A stretch of 14,295 nt of DNA from an uncultured Collinsella sp. (lineage in GTDB: Bacteria; Actinomycetota; Coriobacteriia; Coriobacteriales; Coriobacteriaceae): NCBI GenBank assembly GCA_902478705.1, contig CABSMB010000013.1, positions 1-14,295 on the forward strand, read 5' to 3'. Positions 1 to 8,048 of the stretch are shown one piece after another. The first letter of the stretch is position 1, and every line of letters starts with the position of its first letter. The translations under genes and the position numbers were made by a program. The notes below the pieces were generated by a model. It saw only the letters and a list, made by a program, of their open reading frames with translations. It did not search any database and had not been told where the DNA came from.

Positions 1-861
1 GTGCTGGTCTACGGCATCCCCGAGTTCCGTCTGCCCAAGGCGGTCGTCAAGCGCGAGATTGACGGCCTGGAGGACATGGGCGTCAAGTTTGAGTACAACT
101 CCGTCGTGGGCAACATGGCCACGGCCGAGGAGCTGTTCGAGCAGGGCTTCGACGCCATCTACGTGGCGACCGGCGCTGGCCTGCCCAAGTTCCTCAACGT
201 CCCCGGCGAGAACCTGCCCAACGTCTTCTTCGCTAACGAGTACCTCACCCGCGTGAACCTGATGAAGGCCAACAAGTTCCCCGAGTACGACACCCCCACC
301 AAGCACGGCAAGAACGTCGTCGTCTTTGGTGGCGGCAACGTGGCTATGGACGCCGTCCGTACCGCCAAGCGCCTGGGCGCCGAGCACGCCATCATTGCCT
401 ATCGTCGTACCGAGGACGAGATGCCCTGCCGTCGCGCCGAGCTGCACCACGCTAAGGCCGAGGGCGTCGAGGTCCTGCCGCTCGTCTCCCCGCTCGAGTT
501 TGTTGCTGGCGAGGACGGCTCCGTGTGCGCCGTCAAGGTCCAGAAGATGGAGCTCGGCGAGCCCGACGAGTCCGGCCGTCGTCGCCCGATGCCCATCGAG
601 GGCGCCATCGAGGAGATTCCCTGCGACGTCGCGATCTCGGCTATCGGCACCAACGCCAACCCCTTCGCTGCCAAGATCGGCGGCAAGATGGAGCTCAACA
701 AGTGGGGCTACATCGTTGCCGACGAGGAGACCGGCCAGACCACCGATCCCCGCATCTGGGCCGGCGGCGACATCGTCACCGGTGCCGCTACGGTCATTCT
801 GGCGATGGGCGCCGGCAAGAAGGCCGCCGCTTCCATCACCAAGAGCCTGCTGGGCGAGTAA
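1..861 (+). CDS. gltA: Glutamate synthase (NADPH) small-subunit-type flavoprotein, 5'-truncated
   Basis: This is the last 286 codons of a pyridine-nucleotide-disulphide oxidoreductase-fold flavoprotein of the glutamate synthase small subunit / GltA family. It moves electrons from NAD(P)H through FAD and Fe-S centres; in GltA the end product is glutamate from glutamine and 2-oxoglutarate in the cytosol. The visible part starts inside the first FAD domain (VYGIPEFRLPK is a family signature). It then has the NADPH-binding GGGNVAMD motif at residues 110-117 and the C-terminal FAD-contact segment GGDIVTGAATVILAMGAG at 255-272. The family is usually about 450-470 residues, so roughly 170 residues, including the N-terminal Fe-S region, lie before the window. 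The GTG at base 1 is an internal valine codon, not a start. The related NfnB/NfnL subunit of the electron-bifurcating transhydrogenase is an alternative that the missing N-terminal part and upstream gene would settle. An intrinsic terminator follows directly. Confidence 0.87.
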   Translation: MLVYGIPEFRLPKAVVKREIDGLEDMGVKFEYNSVVGNMATAEELFEQGFDAIYVATGAGLPKFLNVPGENLPNVFFANEYLTRVNLMKANKFPEYDTPTKHGKNVVVFGGGNVAMDAVRTAKRLGAEHAIIAYRRTEDEMPCRRAELHHAKAEGVEVLPLVSPLEFVAGEDGSVCAVKVQKMELGEPDESGRRRPMPIEGAIEEIPCDVAISAIGTNANPFAAKIGGKMELNKWGYIVADEETGQTTDPRIWAGGDIVTGAATVILAMGAGKKAAASITKSLLGE

Positions 862-889
862 TCACCTGCAGCGCTAGCCATCAAACGGC

Positions 890-927
890 AAAGTCCCTGT
901 CGAGCACACGCCCGGCGGGGACTTTTT
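890..927 (+). terminator. Rho-independent terminator after gltA
   Basis: AAAGTCCC (890-897) pairs perfectly with GGGACTTT (918-925), and the stem runs into a T5 tract (923-927). It begins 29 bases after the gltA stop codon and ends that transcript before the convergent surface-protein gene. Confidence 0.85.
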
Positions 928-943
928 CTATGCCGGCCGGCCG

Positions 944-978
944 ACCACCGCAAAGGGGACAGGCACCTTTGCGGTGGT
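944..978. repeat. H1 hairpin repeat, copy 1
   Basis: ACCACCGCAAAGG (944-956) and CCTTTGCGGTGGT (966-978) form a perfect 13-bp stem around the nine-base loop GGACAGGCA. Arms and loop recur at 7817-7855 and, inverted with A for G in the arm, at 11915-11949; a short-loop variant is at 13527-13557. Conservation of the loop as well as the stem marks this as a repeated element rather than an ordinary terminator; only three T's follow it. H2 copy 1 starts 23 bases later. Confidence 0.85.
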
Positions 979-1001
979 TTGGGGCCTGGTCGGTCGTTTT
1001 G

Positions 1002-1056
1002 TCTCGATCTGTAACACCTGGAGCCGTTTTGGGCAGCTTGGTGTTACAGATTGAGA
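1002..1056. repeat. H2 long-stem repeat, copy 1
   Basis: The arm TCTCGATCTGTAACACC (1002-1018) pairs with GGTGTTACAGATTGAGA (1040-1056): 17 bp with one G-U pair, around a 21-base centre. It lies 37 bases beyond the stop codon of the minus-strand surface gene. The flank between H2 and that stop codon resembles the flank after the second surface gene (8014-8048): both read GTTTYGGCG after the stop and AGCAARATCTCAATC at the element edge on the minus strand. Confidence 0.85.
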
Positions 1057-1093
1057 TTTTGCTAAAGCCGAGGATGAGCGCTGTCGCCAAAAC

Positions 1094-1651
1094 CTAACGC
1101 TTGCGGCGCTTTGTCGCGGCGATGCCGGCCGCGGCAACGGTTGCGCCGGCGATGCCCAGAGCAGCGGCCGTCATCGCGGCGGAGTCACCCGTGCTGGCGA
1201 GCTCCGTGCCACCGGACTTCTTGCCGTTCTTGCCCTTACCCTTGGACTTGTTCGTCGTCACCGTGGTCGTCGTCGAAGTCGAACCGCCCGCAGGGACCCC
1301 GGCGCCACCAGAGCCATCCGTACCGCCACCCTGCTCGCCGCCGTCAGGCGTCGGCTCGGGCTCTGGCTTCAGACTGGGATCGGGCGTCGGATCAGGCGCC
1401 GCCTCATCGGTCACCGTAATCGTAATGTTCAGACGCTCGGAATACTCGCTGTACGACATGCCGGGGCGCTGTGCCGCAATGCGCACATACATGTTGCTAT
1501 CGAGCGCAATAGGCTCGGTGTACTTTACACGGCCTTCGTCACGGCAGGGGCAGGTGTCGTTGGTGGTGTACCAAATCGTCGTGCCATCCTCGGCCGAAAG
1601 CTCCAGCTTCGTGCCCTTGGGCACCGTAATGTAGTTCTCCTTGGCGACCAT
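1094..1651 (-). CDS. C-terminal part of the giant surface protein, displaced by a frameshift
   Basis: This frame carries the true end of the large surface protein at 1525-7713. Read upstream past its first ATG, it continues as ATGATGGDDWCDDVWC to about position 1704, where it joins the main frame. It contains a segment like the chitobiase/beta-hexosaminidase C-terminal domain (GTKLELSAEDGTTIWYTT, residues 13-30 from the ATG) and a Pro/Asp/Glu linker. A Gly/Thr/Lys-rich stretch follows, then the sorting signal LASTGDS, an Ala-rich hydrophobic helix and the basic tail KRRKR. Alanine in place of the usual LPXTG proline fits the LAXTG motif recognised by class E sortases of high-GC Gram-positives. 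No convincing ribosome binding site precedes the ATG at 1651, so it is probably not an independent gene. Unless the frames are joined, the protein lacks its wall anchor. Confidence 0.8.
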   Translation of the reverse strand: MVAKENYITVPKGTKLELSAEDGTTIWYTTNDTCPCRDEGRVKYTEPIALDSNMYVRIAAQRPGMSYSEYSERLNITITVTDEAAPDPTPDPSLKPEPEPTPDGGEQGGGTDGSGGAGVPAGGSTSTTTTVTTNKSKGKGKNGKKSGGTELASTGDSAAMTAAALGIAGATVAAAGIAATKRRKR

Positions 1652-4600
1652 GCACCAAACGTCGTCGCACCAATCGTCGCCACCGGTCGCGCCGGTCGCA
1701 CTGCCTCGGCAGACACGCGAACGTCAACCTGCTTGGACAGCGCCGTGCCGTCCACCGCCGCCGTCAACGTCGTCAAACCGGGCAGAGCACCATGCAGCAC
1801 AAACGTCGCCGCGCCGTCCTCGCCCGTCACGGCCTGGGTGGCATCGACAGAGCAGATAGCCGAGGACTCCAGTCCAACACTAACCTTGGCACCCGCAAAC
1901 GGCTTGCCCGCCTTATCGGTCACGTGCGCCACCAGCTCAAAGTCACTGCCCTCAAGCATGGTCACGGCCTGCTCCACATTGAGTTTGAGCTTGTCGGCAC
2001 GCACGCCCACGACAAGCTCGCCACTTGCCCAGCGCGCCATGGCCTTGCCGGCGTAGTTGCGAGCACCGTCGAGCTCAAACGCCACCGTCGAGCCCGCCTC
2101 ACACGCATCGTCATAGCGAATACGCAGCACGCGCGACAGCGGCTTGCCATTGGGATCGTCCTGCTTGTCGAGCCACGTATACGTCACGTCGCCCAAGCCC
2201 TGCGCGCACAATGCGACCAGGGCATCGTCGCTCGCATCCATATACTGCGCAAACTCAACCTCGATGCAATCGGTATAGGCATGGGCCGAGGCCACCTCGG
2301 GCGCCGCCGTCGACACCAAGCCAATGTTCACCCCAGTCTGAATCGGCGGCACGCGCAGCCAAGCCGAACGCGCCTCCTCATACCCGTCCTTGGTCACGCG
2401 CACCTGATACCAGCCAGTCGGCGTATTCCAGTTGTACGCACCGTCCGCACCCGTCGCAAGCGGATTGTCCTGCTCATACTCCTCGGCATCCCAACGCACC
2501 GCATTGGTACCGGCCGCATCGTCGGCGCTCCACAGCTCAACCGTCGCGCCTTCAACCGTATTGGACAGCAGGCCCTCGTACACCACGCCCGCAGGGTCGG
2601 GTGCAGCCTTGGCAGCCACATTGCGATAACGCGCCTCGAAGATCGACTGCATCTTCTCGTCCGAGATCAAGCCGTCCTTGTTGGCCTTGTAGACCTCGGC
2701 ATCGGTCAGCTCGCCCCAGTTGACCGTAATACGATTCTGGCACGCGCGCTCCACCTGCTCGCAGGCAACATCGTAGGCGCATTCGGCATTGGTCAGTTTA
2801 ATCGCGCGCTCCGAACCTACGCTGGTCGAAGCCGCGTCATAGGCAGCGCCCACCACGGTACCCGCCGAACCGGCCGTCAGCACGCCGGCGATTGTCATAA
2901 TGGAGCCCACTGCCACATCGGTGCTGTCGTGGCAGAGCTGGCGATACAGCAGATCCTCAAACGCGCGCGCCTTCTCCATGGCATCGCGCAGCGCGTAAAT
3001 GCACTTCCAGTCGTCCTCGGTCTTCTCGGGCTTGGCAAGCAAGCGCGTATGCTGAAGCTCATAGCCCTCGCGCTCGCCCTTCACCTTCTGCATACGGACG
3101 TTCACGTTCTCCCAGTTCTTGCTGGCATCGTTCACGCCGTAAATTCCGGTAAAGATGCCGATGCCCTGGGTCGCCGCGGGAAACGCTTGGCCGGCCGCCT
3201 TCCACGCATCGGTCTTAAAGACCTGTCCGAACATCTCGCACTCGATCTTATAGCTCTTGAGCGAACGGATCGTGCGGATGAGCTTCATATGGGCGCTCAC
3301 GTCGCCGTTGCGTTTCCAGGCCATGAGCCATCCGCGCACCTTGGAGTTGTTGAGGCTATGGACCACATTCCAGTTGTCGTACAGGTTGTCCAGAATGTCG
3401 CACTGCATGGCGATCGAGTTAAACAGAAGCGCCTGGTTCTTGTTGTTATTGGAGTTCTCGATAAACTCCGACTCGATATAGGCCGTCTGCTCGCCATCGG
3501 GCGCGGCGACCTTAAAGCCCTTGACGGTATCGTCGTCAGCCGCCTTGTAGCTCAGCGAGCTGCCGAGCGCCTGGCCCAAATCGTTAAACCCGCTCGTCGA
3601 CTGGCCGTTGTACTCGCTGGCCTTAATGCCCGCACACTTGTTGAGCGCCGCAGCGGTTGCGTCATTCCAGCTTCCGTATTGGTTGAGCCGGCCGATGCCC
3701 ATCGACTGGCCCACCAGATCCTCGGCCTGCTGGGCAATAAACTCCGCTCGCGATGCATGGTCGACGAGCTCCTTGATGGCGGCCGCATCCGCAGCGTTCG
3801 CGCCCTGGGCCGCCGCAAGTTCCTGATACCAATCCTCGCTGGTGCCGTAAGCATCCTCAAAGATCATCTTGTCCACATTGACGCCGTAGCTGTCGCCCTG
3901 CTGGGTTAGCAGCGCCGCCGACCCGCCGACCGCAGCCTTGAGGTCGGCCGCAAACTGCGCGGCCTCGTCGTTGCCAGCATCATCACCCTCGCCGTCGCTG
4001 GCGGCAGGGGCACGGCGGGCCTTGCGAGCAGCACCACCCTGGGCCTCGCCCTCTTTACCGTCCTTGTCCTCCTCGGCAAACGCATCGGCGACCATCTGGT
4101 CAATCGCGTCGTTAAAGGCCTCGTCGACATCATTAAACGAGTTATCCATCATATACTCGTGCCACTGCTGCACAGCATTCGAGAACTCCTGCTGGCGCTC
4201 CTCGGCCGCGGCGGAATGCTTTTTGGCCGAAGCGTTGGCGTCAAAACTCAGCATGGTCATAAGCTGAGCATTGGAGATGCGGTAGGTCTGCGGCATAAAG
4301 ATTTGCTCAAAGTTGCCGCAGTTCACATAGGTCGAGTCATTCGCCTTGTTAAACTCGTCGAGCAGCTTAAGGTAACCCTCGTCCACATACTCCGCGACAT
4401 AGCGCACACGGGTGCCCTCGCGCGACTTTTGAGTCAGAGGAATCGTCACCGTCTTGCCATCCACGCAGTCCACGTACAGGTCGAGCGTGTCGGCGGCCTC
4501 TTCGTTTCCTACCTCGAGCGTGATATCGAACGTCCAGTAGGCGTTCTTCTTTTGCGGCAGATGATGGAAGGTCCACAGACTCTTGCCGGTGTCCTTGCCA

Positions 4601-7600
4601 TCCTTGACCAGGTTTTGCGTACCGCCACGATACGTCACATCAAAGTTCCAGACCGAAGCGCCCGGAACATAGCGCACATAATTGCGAGCCGTCACCTCGG
4701 CAGCAGCGGCGGCAACATCGGTCGAGCCCACGCGTGCCTCGAGCGTCACGCGCTCGGCGGCAAGCGTATCCTGCGGCAGGTCGTATTCAATCTTGGCACG
4801 GCCGAGTTTATTGGTCTTGCCGGTGTACTTTGCAGCCGACGAGCCCGTCCCCACGGTGAGCTGCACGCTCTTGCCCGGCGCTGCATAAACGTAGGCCACA
4901 TTGCCCAACAGGCTGTGAACGTCGGTGTTGTCGACCTCGATGCGCGATCCACTAACCTCGAGCGTCGTGCTCCCCAGCGGCAATGTCACCTCGCCCAGTG
5001 TAATAAGCGGCGAGATGGCATAGATACCCGCGGCCTTAGGCTTAAAGCGCACAAACACATCGGCGCCCTTGCCCTTCCTCATATCGAGAACGAGGTTGTC
5101 GCCTTCCCATGTCGCATCAGTCCACCAGGTATTGGTGCTATCGTCGGCTTCACGAAATCCGGCGGACACATCCTCGACGGCATCCTTGGCAAGCGGAATC
5201 TCAATCTTGGCAGCCTGGCCGTCCTTGAGCTCGTAATGAATGCGCAGCTCGGTCTCCGCGCCAACGACCGCGGACGAATCAGCGATAACCGAGCCCGCCG
5301 TCAGCCCACGCTCGGCACGATACGTCTCCACGTCAAACGTGGGGACGTCGAGCGTCACGTCGAGCTGTTTGCCGTCCTCAATCTTCACCTGCTTTTGCGC
5401 GATATGCTTACCCACGGTCAGCCCTAGGCGGCTAAACGTGGAATAGCTCGTCGCTTGGATGTCGTAGCTCGTCTTGTTAAAGGCGACGATGGTGTACGAA
5501 CCGGCCTTAAGGCGCGGCGTCTCGGCCTTCATGATAGGCGTGGTGTCATCGTCTTCGTAACCCATCAAATAGGTGACACCGTCGGCGACCAGCTTGCCGT
5601 CGGACGTACGGAACACCAGCACGCGGTTGGCTCCCTGGTAGTCGCCCTTGGTCGTGACCGTCGCCGTGCCCCAAGGCTTCAAGTCGATATCGACCTTGCC
5701 GGCCGAAGGCTTCACCGTCGCCGTCGCCCCACCCAGCCTGAGGCTGTCTTTGGGCTCGAGCGTTATCTCCAGATCCTGGTCCGCGTCGGCAATGGCCTGC
5801 GACACCACGAGTGCTGTGCCCTGGATACGGAAGTCGTTTTCTTTGTCACCCTTGGCAGGCTTAAACATCTTGCCGCCGCTCTTCACCGTCAGATCGATGT
5901 TATCGAGACTATCGAGCTCAATGCGTTCGGTCTTACCCTGGCCTGCGACCGGTTCGAGATAGGCCACATTAAGTTCAATCGCGCGCGAAGCCGGAATCTT
6001 GGTAAAGTCCTCCGCCTTAATCTCTCCGATATTCCATGTGCCCGTCATCTGGTCGCCCGGGCACGCCAGCACCATGTCATAGTAACCGCTGAGCGAAATA
6101 CGCAGGGTGGCTGCTGTCTTGGAGAGAGCGTCCGCTGTAAAGCTGCCGCCATCGCCAACCGCCAGCGGCGTGGACTGCCCCGCCTGCACGAGTGTAGCCG
6201 TCGCGCTCTGGGGAAGTTTGCCCGTCACCTGGGCCGCCTCGCCCATCCACTCAAACGTGTAGGCAGGCTTCGAGGAATCGACGGAGTCCTTGCGATCGGC
6301 CACGGCATCGGCAAGCTTTTTGACCATCGAGGGGTTGCCAGCCGAATCGGTCGCATAGGCATAGATGGTCTGGCCTTCACTAAAGGGAATCGCATACGTT
6401 ACGCCATCGATTGTCACGCGCTCATTATAGTCGCCCGGATAGCCCGCCTCACCAAACTGAAGATCGGGGTTCATCACGCGCAGGGCAACGGCATTATGGT
6501 TCGTCTCGTTTCCGTATCTCGTGTTCTCAAAAGCTCCCCACTCTATCTTTTCCACGCTTTTGGGTAGCACAATCTCTTTGCCGGCAATCGCAGGATCAAG
6601 AGAGGCGAACGCGTGCGCTCCGATATATTTAACGCCGTCGCCGATCGTCACCGACGACACATGCGAGCACCCGTCAAAGGCATTGCGCTCAATCCGCTCC
6701 ACCGTGCTCGGCACATTGATCTGCGTAAAGGTGAGCACTGTTGTGTCCGAGACATAGAACTGTGGCACGCCGCAATAGGCGAATGCAAGATAGTCGATAG
6801 TTTTGACCGAAGGCGGCAGCGTTGCCACCACCTTGTCGTCAAGTTGTTCACATTCCTTAAAGGCCTGCTCGGGAATCGTGGTAAAGGCCGCGTTGTTAGG
6901 CCAGGTTACCGTTTGGAGCGTCTTGCTTTTGTAGAATGCATAGCTCTTGAGCTCCTCGACCGAATCGGGCAGTGCGATCTCTTTGATGCTGCTGCCGCCC
7001 AAGCCTCCAACCGAGCGGACATGCGAATTAGGGGCGAAGGTGATCGATGTGAGCGCAGCGCTTCCCATACCCGTAAGGCTTACGACATTTTTGTCGTCGA
7101 TGGTCGAGGGCACCTCCAACGTGGTAATGCCCGCGTCGCCATACTCGATAGAAATTTCATTGGTGAGGCTATCGATCGAGAAGTAGTACTGCGCGGGAGT
7201 CTGCTCGCCGGCCACGTAGCCATCGTCGTATTCGCCCTTTACGCCCGTGGCGCCCTTCGAGGTTGCCCAGAGTCCAAGTTCCTTGTTCCAGGTTGCCTCG
7301 GCACCGGAAGCCTCCTCTTGCTTCTGCTGCTCGGCGAGCTCCTTACCCTCGACAAGATCGGTGGCGAGCGTACCCGCAGGTGTGCCCTCGGTCTGCCCGG
7401 CGCCCGTCAGGCCCGCCGCCGATGCAATCTCGGAGGCCGGGGGCGTAGGGACGTCATCGGCGGCGGGCACTGTGGGGTCGGCAGCGCCGGCATCGGGCGC
7501 GGGGTCGGTGGAAGCAGAGTCTGACGTTTGGGCGTCAGCCGAATCGGCGGGAGCGGCGTCGACTGCTTGGCCGTTATCCGTCTGCACAAAGGTGCTATCG

Positions 7601-7713
7601 GTGTTGAGGGCCTCGGCAAACGCGCCCACAGGCAACGATCCCGTCACCATGGTGAGGGTCACCGTGGCAACCGTCAGCCGGCGGCAAAGCGCTCGAACAG
7701 TAGTCCACCTCAT
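1525..7713 (-). CDS. Giant BspA-like leucine-rich-repeat surface protein (main frame, frameshifted before its anchor)
   Basis: This is a secreted, wall-associated multidomain protein, probably an adhesin or ligand-binding protein; its ligand is unknown. The start is the ATG at 7713, preceded by AGGAAAGGAA five bases upstream; a TTG eight codons earlier lacks such support. In order: signal peptide (residues 1-33, ending AFA); an Ala/Asp/Pro/Thr-rich linker to about 140; BspA-type leucine-rich repeats at about 185-425 (e.g. IERNAFDGCSHVSSVTIGDG); and a long beta-rich region to about 1120. A helical region with an acidic low-complexity stretch lies near 1210-1250, and a hydrophobic Gly/Ala segment near 1595-1625. 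A prealbumin-like domain with WDAEEYEQDNPL and VPP signatures, seen in BspA-like proteins of Firmicutes, is at about 1708-1795. An invasin/Big_1-like Ig domain is at about 1904-2000. The final ~60 residues as read (Arg/Pro/Thr-rich) are out of frame; the real end is in 1094-1704. The regulatory module at 7782-7820 is 69 bases upstream. Confidence 0.85.
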   Translation of the reverse strand: MRWTTVRALCRRLTVATVTLTMVTGSLPVGAFAEALNTDSTFVQTDNGQAVDAAPADSADAQTSDSASTDPAPDAGAADPTVPAADDVPTPPASEIASAAGLTGAGQTEGTPAGTLATDLVEGKELAEQQKQEEASGAEATWNKELGLWATSKGATGVKGEYDDGYVAGEQTPAQYYFSIDSLTNEISIEYGDAGITTLEVPSTIDDKNVVSLTGMGSAALTSITFAPNSHVRSVGGLGGSSIKEIALPDSVEELKSYAFYKSKTLQTVTWPNNAAFTTIPEQAFKECEQLDDKVVATLPPSVKTIDYLAFAYCGVPQFYVSDTTVLTFTQINVPSTVERIERNAFDGCSHVSSVTIGDGVKYIGAHAFASLDPAIAGKEIVLPKSVEKIEWGAFENTRYGNETNHNAVALRVMNPDLQFGEAGYPGDYNERVTIDGVTYAIPFSEGQTIYAYATDSAGNPSMVKKLADAVADRKDSVDSSKPAYTFEWMGEAAQVTGKLPQSATATLVQAGQSTPLAVGDGGSFTADALSKTAATLRISLSGYYDMVLACPGDQMTGTWNIGEIKAEDFTKIPASRAIELNVAYLEPVAGQGKTERIELDSLDNIDLTVKSGGKMFKPAKGDKENDFRIQGTALVVSQAIADADQDLEITLEPKDSLRLGGATATVKPSAGKVDIDLKPWGTATVTTKGDYQGANRVLVFRTSDGKLVADGVTYLMGYEDDDTTPIMKAETPRLKAGSYTIVAFNKTSYDIQATSYSTFSRLGLTVGKHIAQKQVKIEDGKQLDVTLDVPTFDVETYRAERGLTAGSVIADSSAVVGAETELRIHYELKDGQAAKIEIPLAKDAVEDVSAGFREADDSTNTWWTDATWEGDNLVLDMRKGKGADVFVRFKPKAAGIYAISPLITLGEVTLPLGSTTLEVSGSRIEVDNTDVHSLLGNVAYVYAAPGKSVQLTVGTGSSAAKYTGKTNKLGRAKIEYDLPQDTLAAERVTLEARVGSTDVAAAAAEVTARNYVRYVPGASVWNFDVTYRGGTQNLVKDGKDTGKSLWTFHHLPQKKNAYWTFDITLEVGNEEAADTLDLYVDCVDGKTVTIPLTQKSREGTRVRYVAEYVDEGYLKLLDEFNKANDSTYVNCGNFEQIFMPQTYRISNAQLMTMLSFDANASAKKHSAAAEERQQEFSNAVQQWHEYMMDNSFNDVDEAFNDAIDQMVADAFAEEDKDGKEGEAQGGAARKARRAPAASDGEGDDAGNDEAAQFAADLKAAVGGSAALLTQQGDSYGVNVDKMIFEDAYGTSEDWYQELAAAQGANAADAAAIKELVDHASRAEFIAQQAEDLVGQSMGIGRLNQYGSWNDATAAALNKCAGIKASEYNGQSTSGFNDLGQALGSSLSYKAADDDTVKGFKVAAPDGEQTAYIESEFIENSNNNKNQALLFNSIAMQCDILDNLYDNWNVVHSLNNSKVRGWLMAWKRNGDVSAHMKLIRTIRSLKSYKIECEMFGQVFKTDAWKAAGQAFPAATQGIGIFTGIYGVNDASKNWENVNVRMQKVKGEREGYELQHTRLLAKPEKTEDDWKCIYALRDAMEKARAFEDLLYRQLCHDSTDVAVGSIMTIAGVLTAGSAGTVVGAAYDAASTSVGSERAIKLTNAECAYDVACEQVERACQNRITVNWGELTDAEVYKANKDGLISDEKMQSIFEARYRNVAAKAAPDPAGVVYEGLLSNTVEGATVELWSADDAAGTNAVRWDAEEYEQDNPLATGADGAYNWNTPTGWYQVRVTKDGYEEARSAWLRVPPIQTGVNIGLVSTAAPEVASAHAYTDCIEVEFAQYMDASDDALVALCAQGLGDVTYTWLDKQDDPNGKPLSRVLRIRYDDACEAGSTVAFELDGARNYAGKAMARWASGELVVGVRADKLKLNVEQAVTMLEGSDFELVAHVTDKAGKPFAGAKVSVGLESSAICSVDATQAVTGEDGAATFVLHGALPGLTTLTAAVDGTALSKQVDVRVSAEAVRPARPVATIGATTFGAWSPRRTTLRCPRARSWSFRPRMARRFGTPPTTPAPAVTKAV
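1700..1712 (-). other. Frameshift site joining the two parts of the giant surface protein
   Basis: On the minus strand the main frame reads V-S-A-E-A-V-R-P, then a low-sense Pro/Arg/Thr-rich tail to a stop at 1525. Moving back one base at this point gives G-S-A-T-G-A-T-G-G-D-D-W-C, which flows into the C-terminal domain and LASTG signal. One extra G in the GG at 1704-1705 (minus strand) would restore a single frame of about 2,206 codons. There is no obvious slippery heptamer. The options are a sequencing or assembly deletion, a real mutation, or phase variation. Confidence 0.8.
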
Positions 7714-7718
7714 GGTCG

Positions 7719-7728
7719 TTCCTTTCCT
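7719..7728 (-). promoter_or_regulatory. Ribosome binding site setting the giant protein start
   Basis: AGGAAAGGAA on the minus strand ends five bases before the ATG at 7713. This favours that ATG over the in-frame TTG at 7737, which lies upstream of the site itself. Confidence 0.7.
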
Positions 7729-7773
7729 GAAAACCAAAAGTCATCCAGCGTAATCGTCGTCCAAAAACAAAGC

Positions 7774-7820
7774 GAACGGTAGGTTCATATATACGAACCT
7801 ACCGTTCTACCTGCGCAAAC
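7774..7820 (-). promoter_or_regulatory. Shared palindrome + CTACCTGC module, copy A (giant surface gene)
   Basis: The core palindrome GGTTCATATATACGAACC (7782-7799) is followed after seven bases by CTACCTGC (7807-7814) and GCAAAC. In this copy the palindrome is extended: GAACGGTAGGTTC (7774-7786) and GAACCTACCGTTC (7795-7807) form 13-base arms around an 8-base spacer. The same architecture with the same seven-base gap is found at 10110-10146 and 11991-12023. It begins 69 bases upstream of the ATG at 7713. Two-fold symmetry, conserved spacing and position suggest a transcription-factor site, most simply an activator site overlapping or just upstream of -35. I see no strong -10/-35 pair between it and the gene. 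Confidence 0.75.
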
Positions 7821-7855
7821 CACCGCAAAGGGGACAGGCACCTTTGCGGTGGTTT
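7817..7855. repeat. H1 hairpin repeat, copy 2
   Basis: AAACCACCGCAAAGG (7817-7831) and CCTTTGCGGTGGTTT (7841-7855) form a perfect 15-bp stem with loop GGACAGGCA, the same loop as copy 1. Its first bases overlap the GCAAAC end of regulatory module A. It begins the composite unit that fills most of the 335-base gap between the giant protein and the next surface gene. Confidence 0.85.
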
Positions 7856-7875
7856 TGGACTTAGCCGGCCGGTTT

Positions 7876-7932
7876 GTCTCGATCTGTAACGGTAAGAGGC
7901 CGAATTTCTCGCTAGGCGTTACAGATTGAGAC
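7876..7932. repeat. H2 long-stem repeat, copy 2a
   Basis: GTCTCGATCTGTAACG (7876-7891) pairs with CGTTACAGATTGAGAC (7917-7932), 16 bp with one G-U pair, around a 25-base centre. It begins 20 bases after H1 copy 2. Confidence 0.85.
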
Positions 7933-7956
7933 GTTATGTTGGCCACCCGCCGGTTC

Positions 7957-8013
7957 ATCTCAATCTGTAACAGATAGAGCCGTTTCTGCTGGCTAGGTGT
8001 TACAGATTGAGAT
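7957..8013. repeat. H2 long-stem repeat, copy 2b
   Basis: ATCTCAATCTGTAACA (7957-7972) pairs perfectly over 16 bp with TGTTACAGATTGAGAT (7998-8013). The centre contains a further short stem, AGCC with GGCT. With copy 2a it is a tandem pair 24 bases apart, and it ends 35 bases from the stop codon of the second surface gene. On the minus strand it would be the first structure in that gene's 3' untranslated region. Confidence 0.85.
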
Positions 8014-8048
8014 CTTGCTGAGGTGGAAACGAGGGCCTCCGCCGAAAC

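Noticed and set aside
1002..1056. H2 as a rho-independent terminator of the giant surface gene
   Set aside because: The stem is strong but no U-tract follows on the minus strand, and the same element occurs as a tandem pair elsewhere, so it is listed as a repeat.
1792..3909. A 705-codon plus-strand open frame antisense to the giant surface gene (with others at 4159-5427, 5455-6567 and 6613-7524)
   Set aside because: The product is His/Arg/Leu-rich with no domain, signal peptide or ribosome binding site. It mirrors the codon bias of the real minus-strand gene.
7876..8013. Short CRISPR array from the repeated CTGTAAC/GTTACAG sequences
   Set aside because: The repeats are inverted arms of hairpins, not direct repeats with unique spacers, and no cas gene is present.
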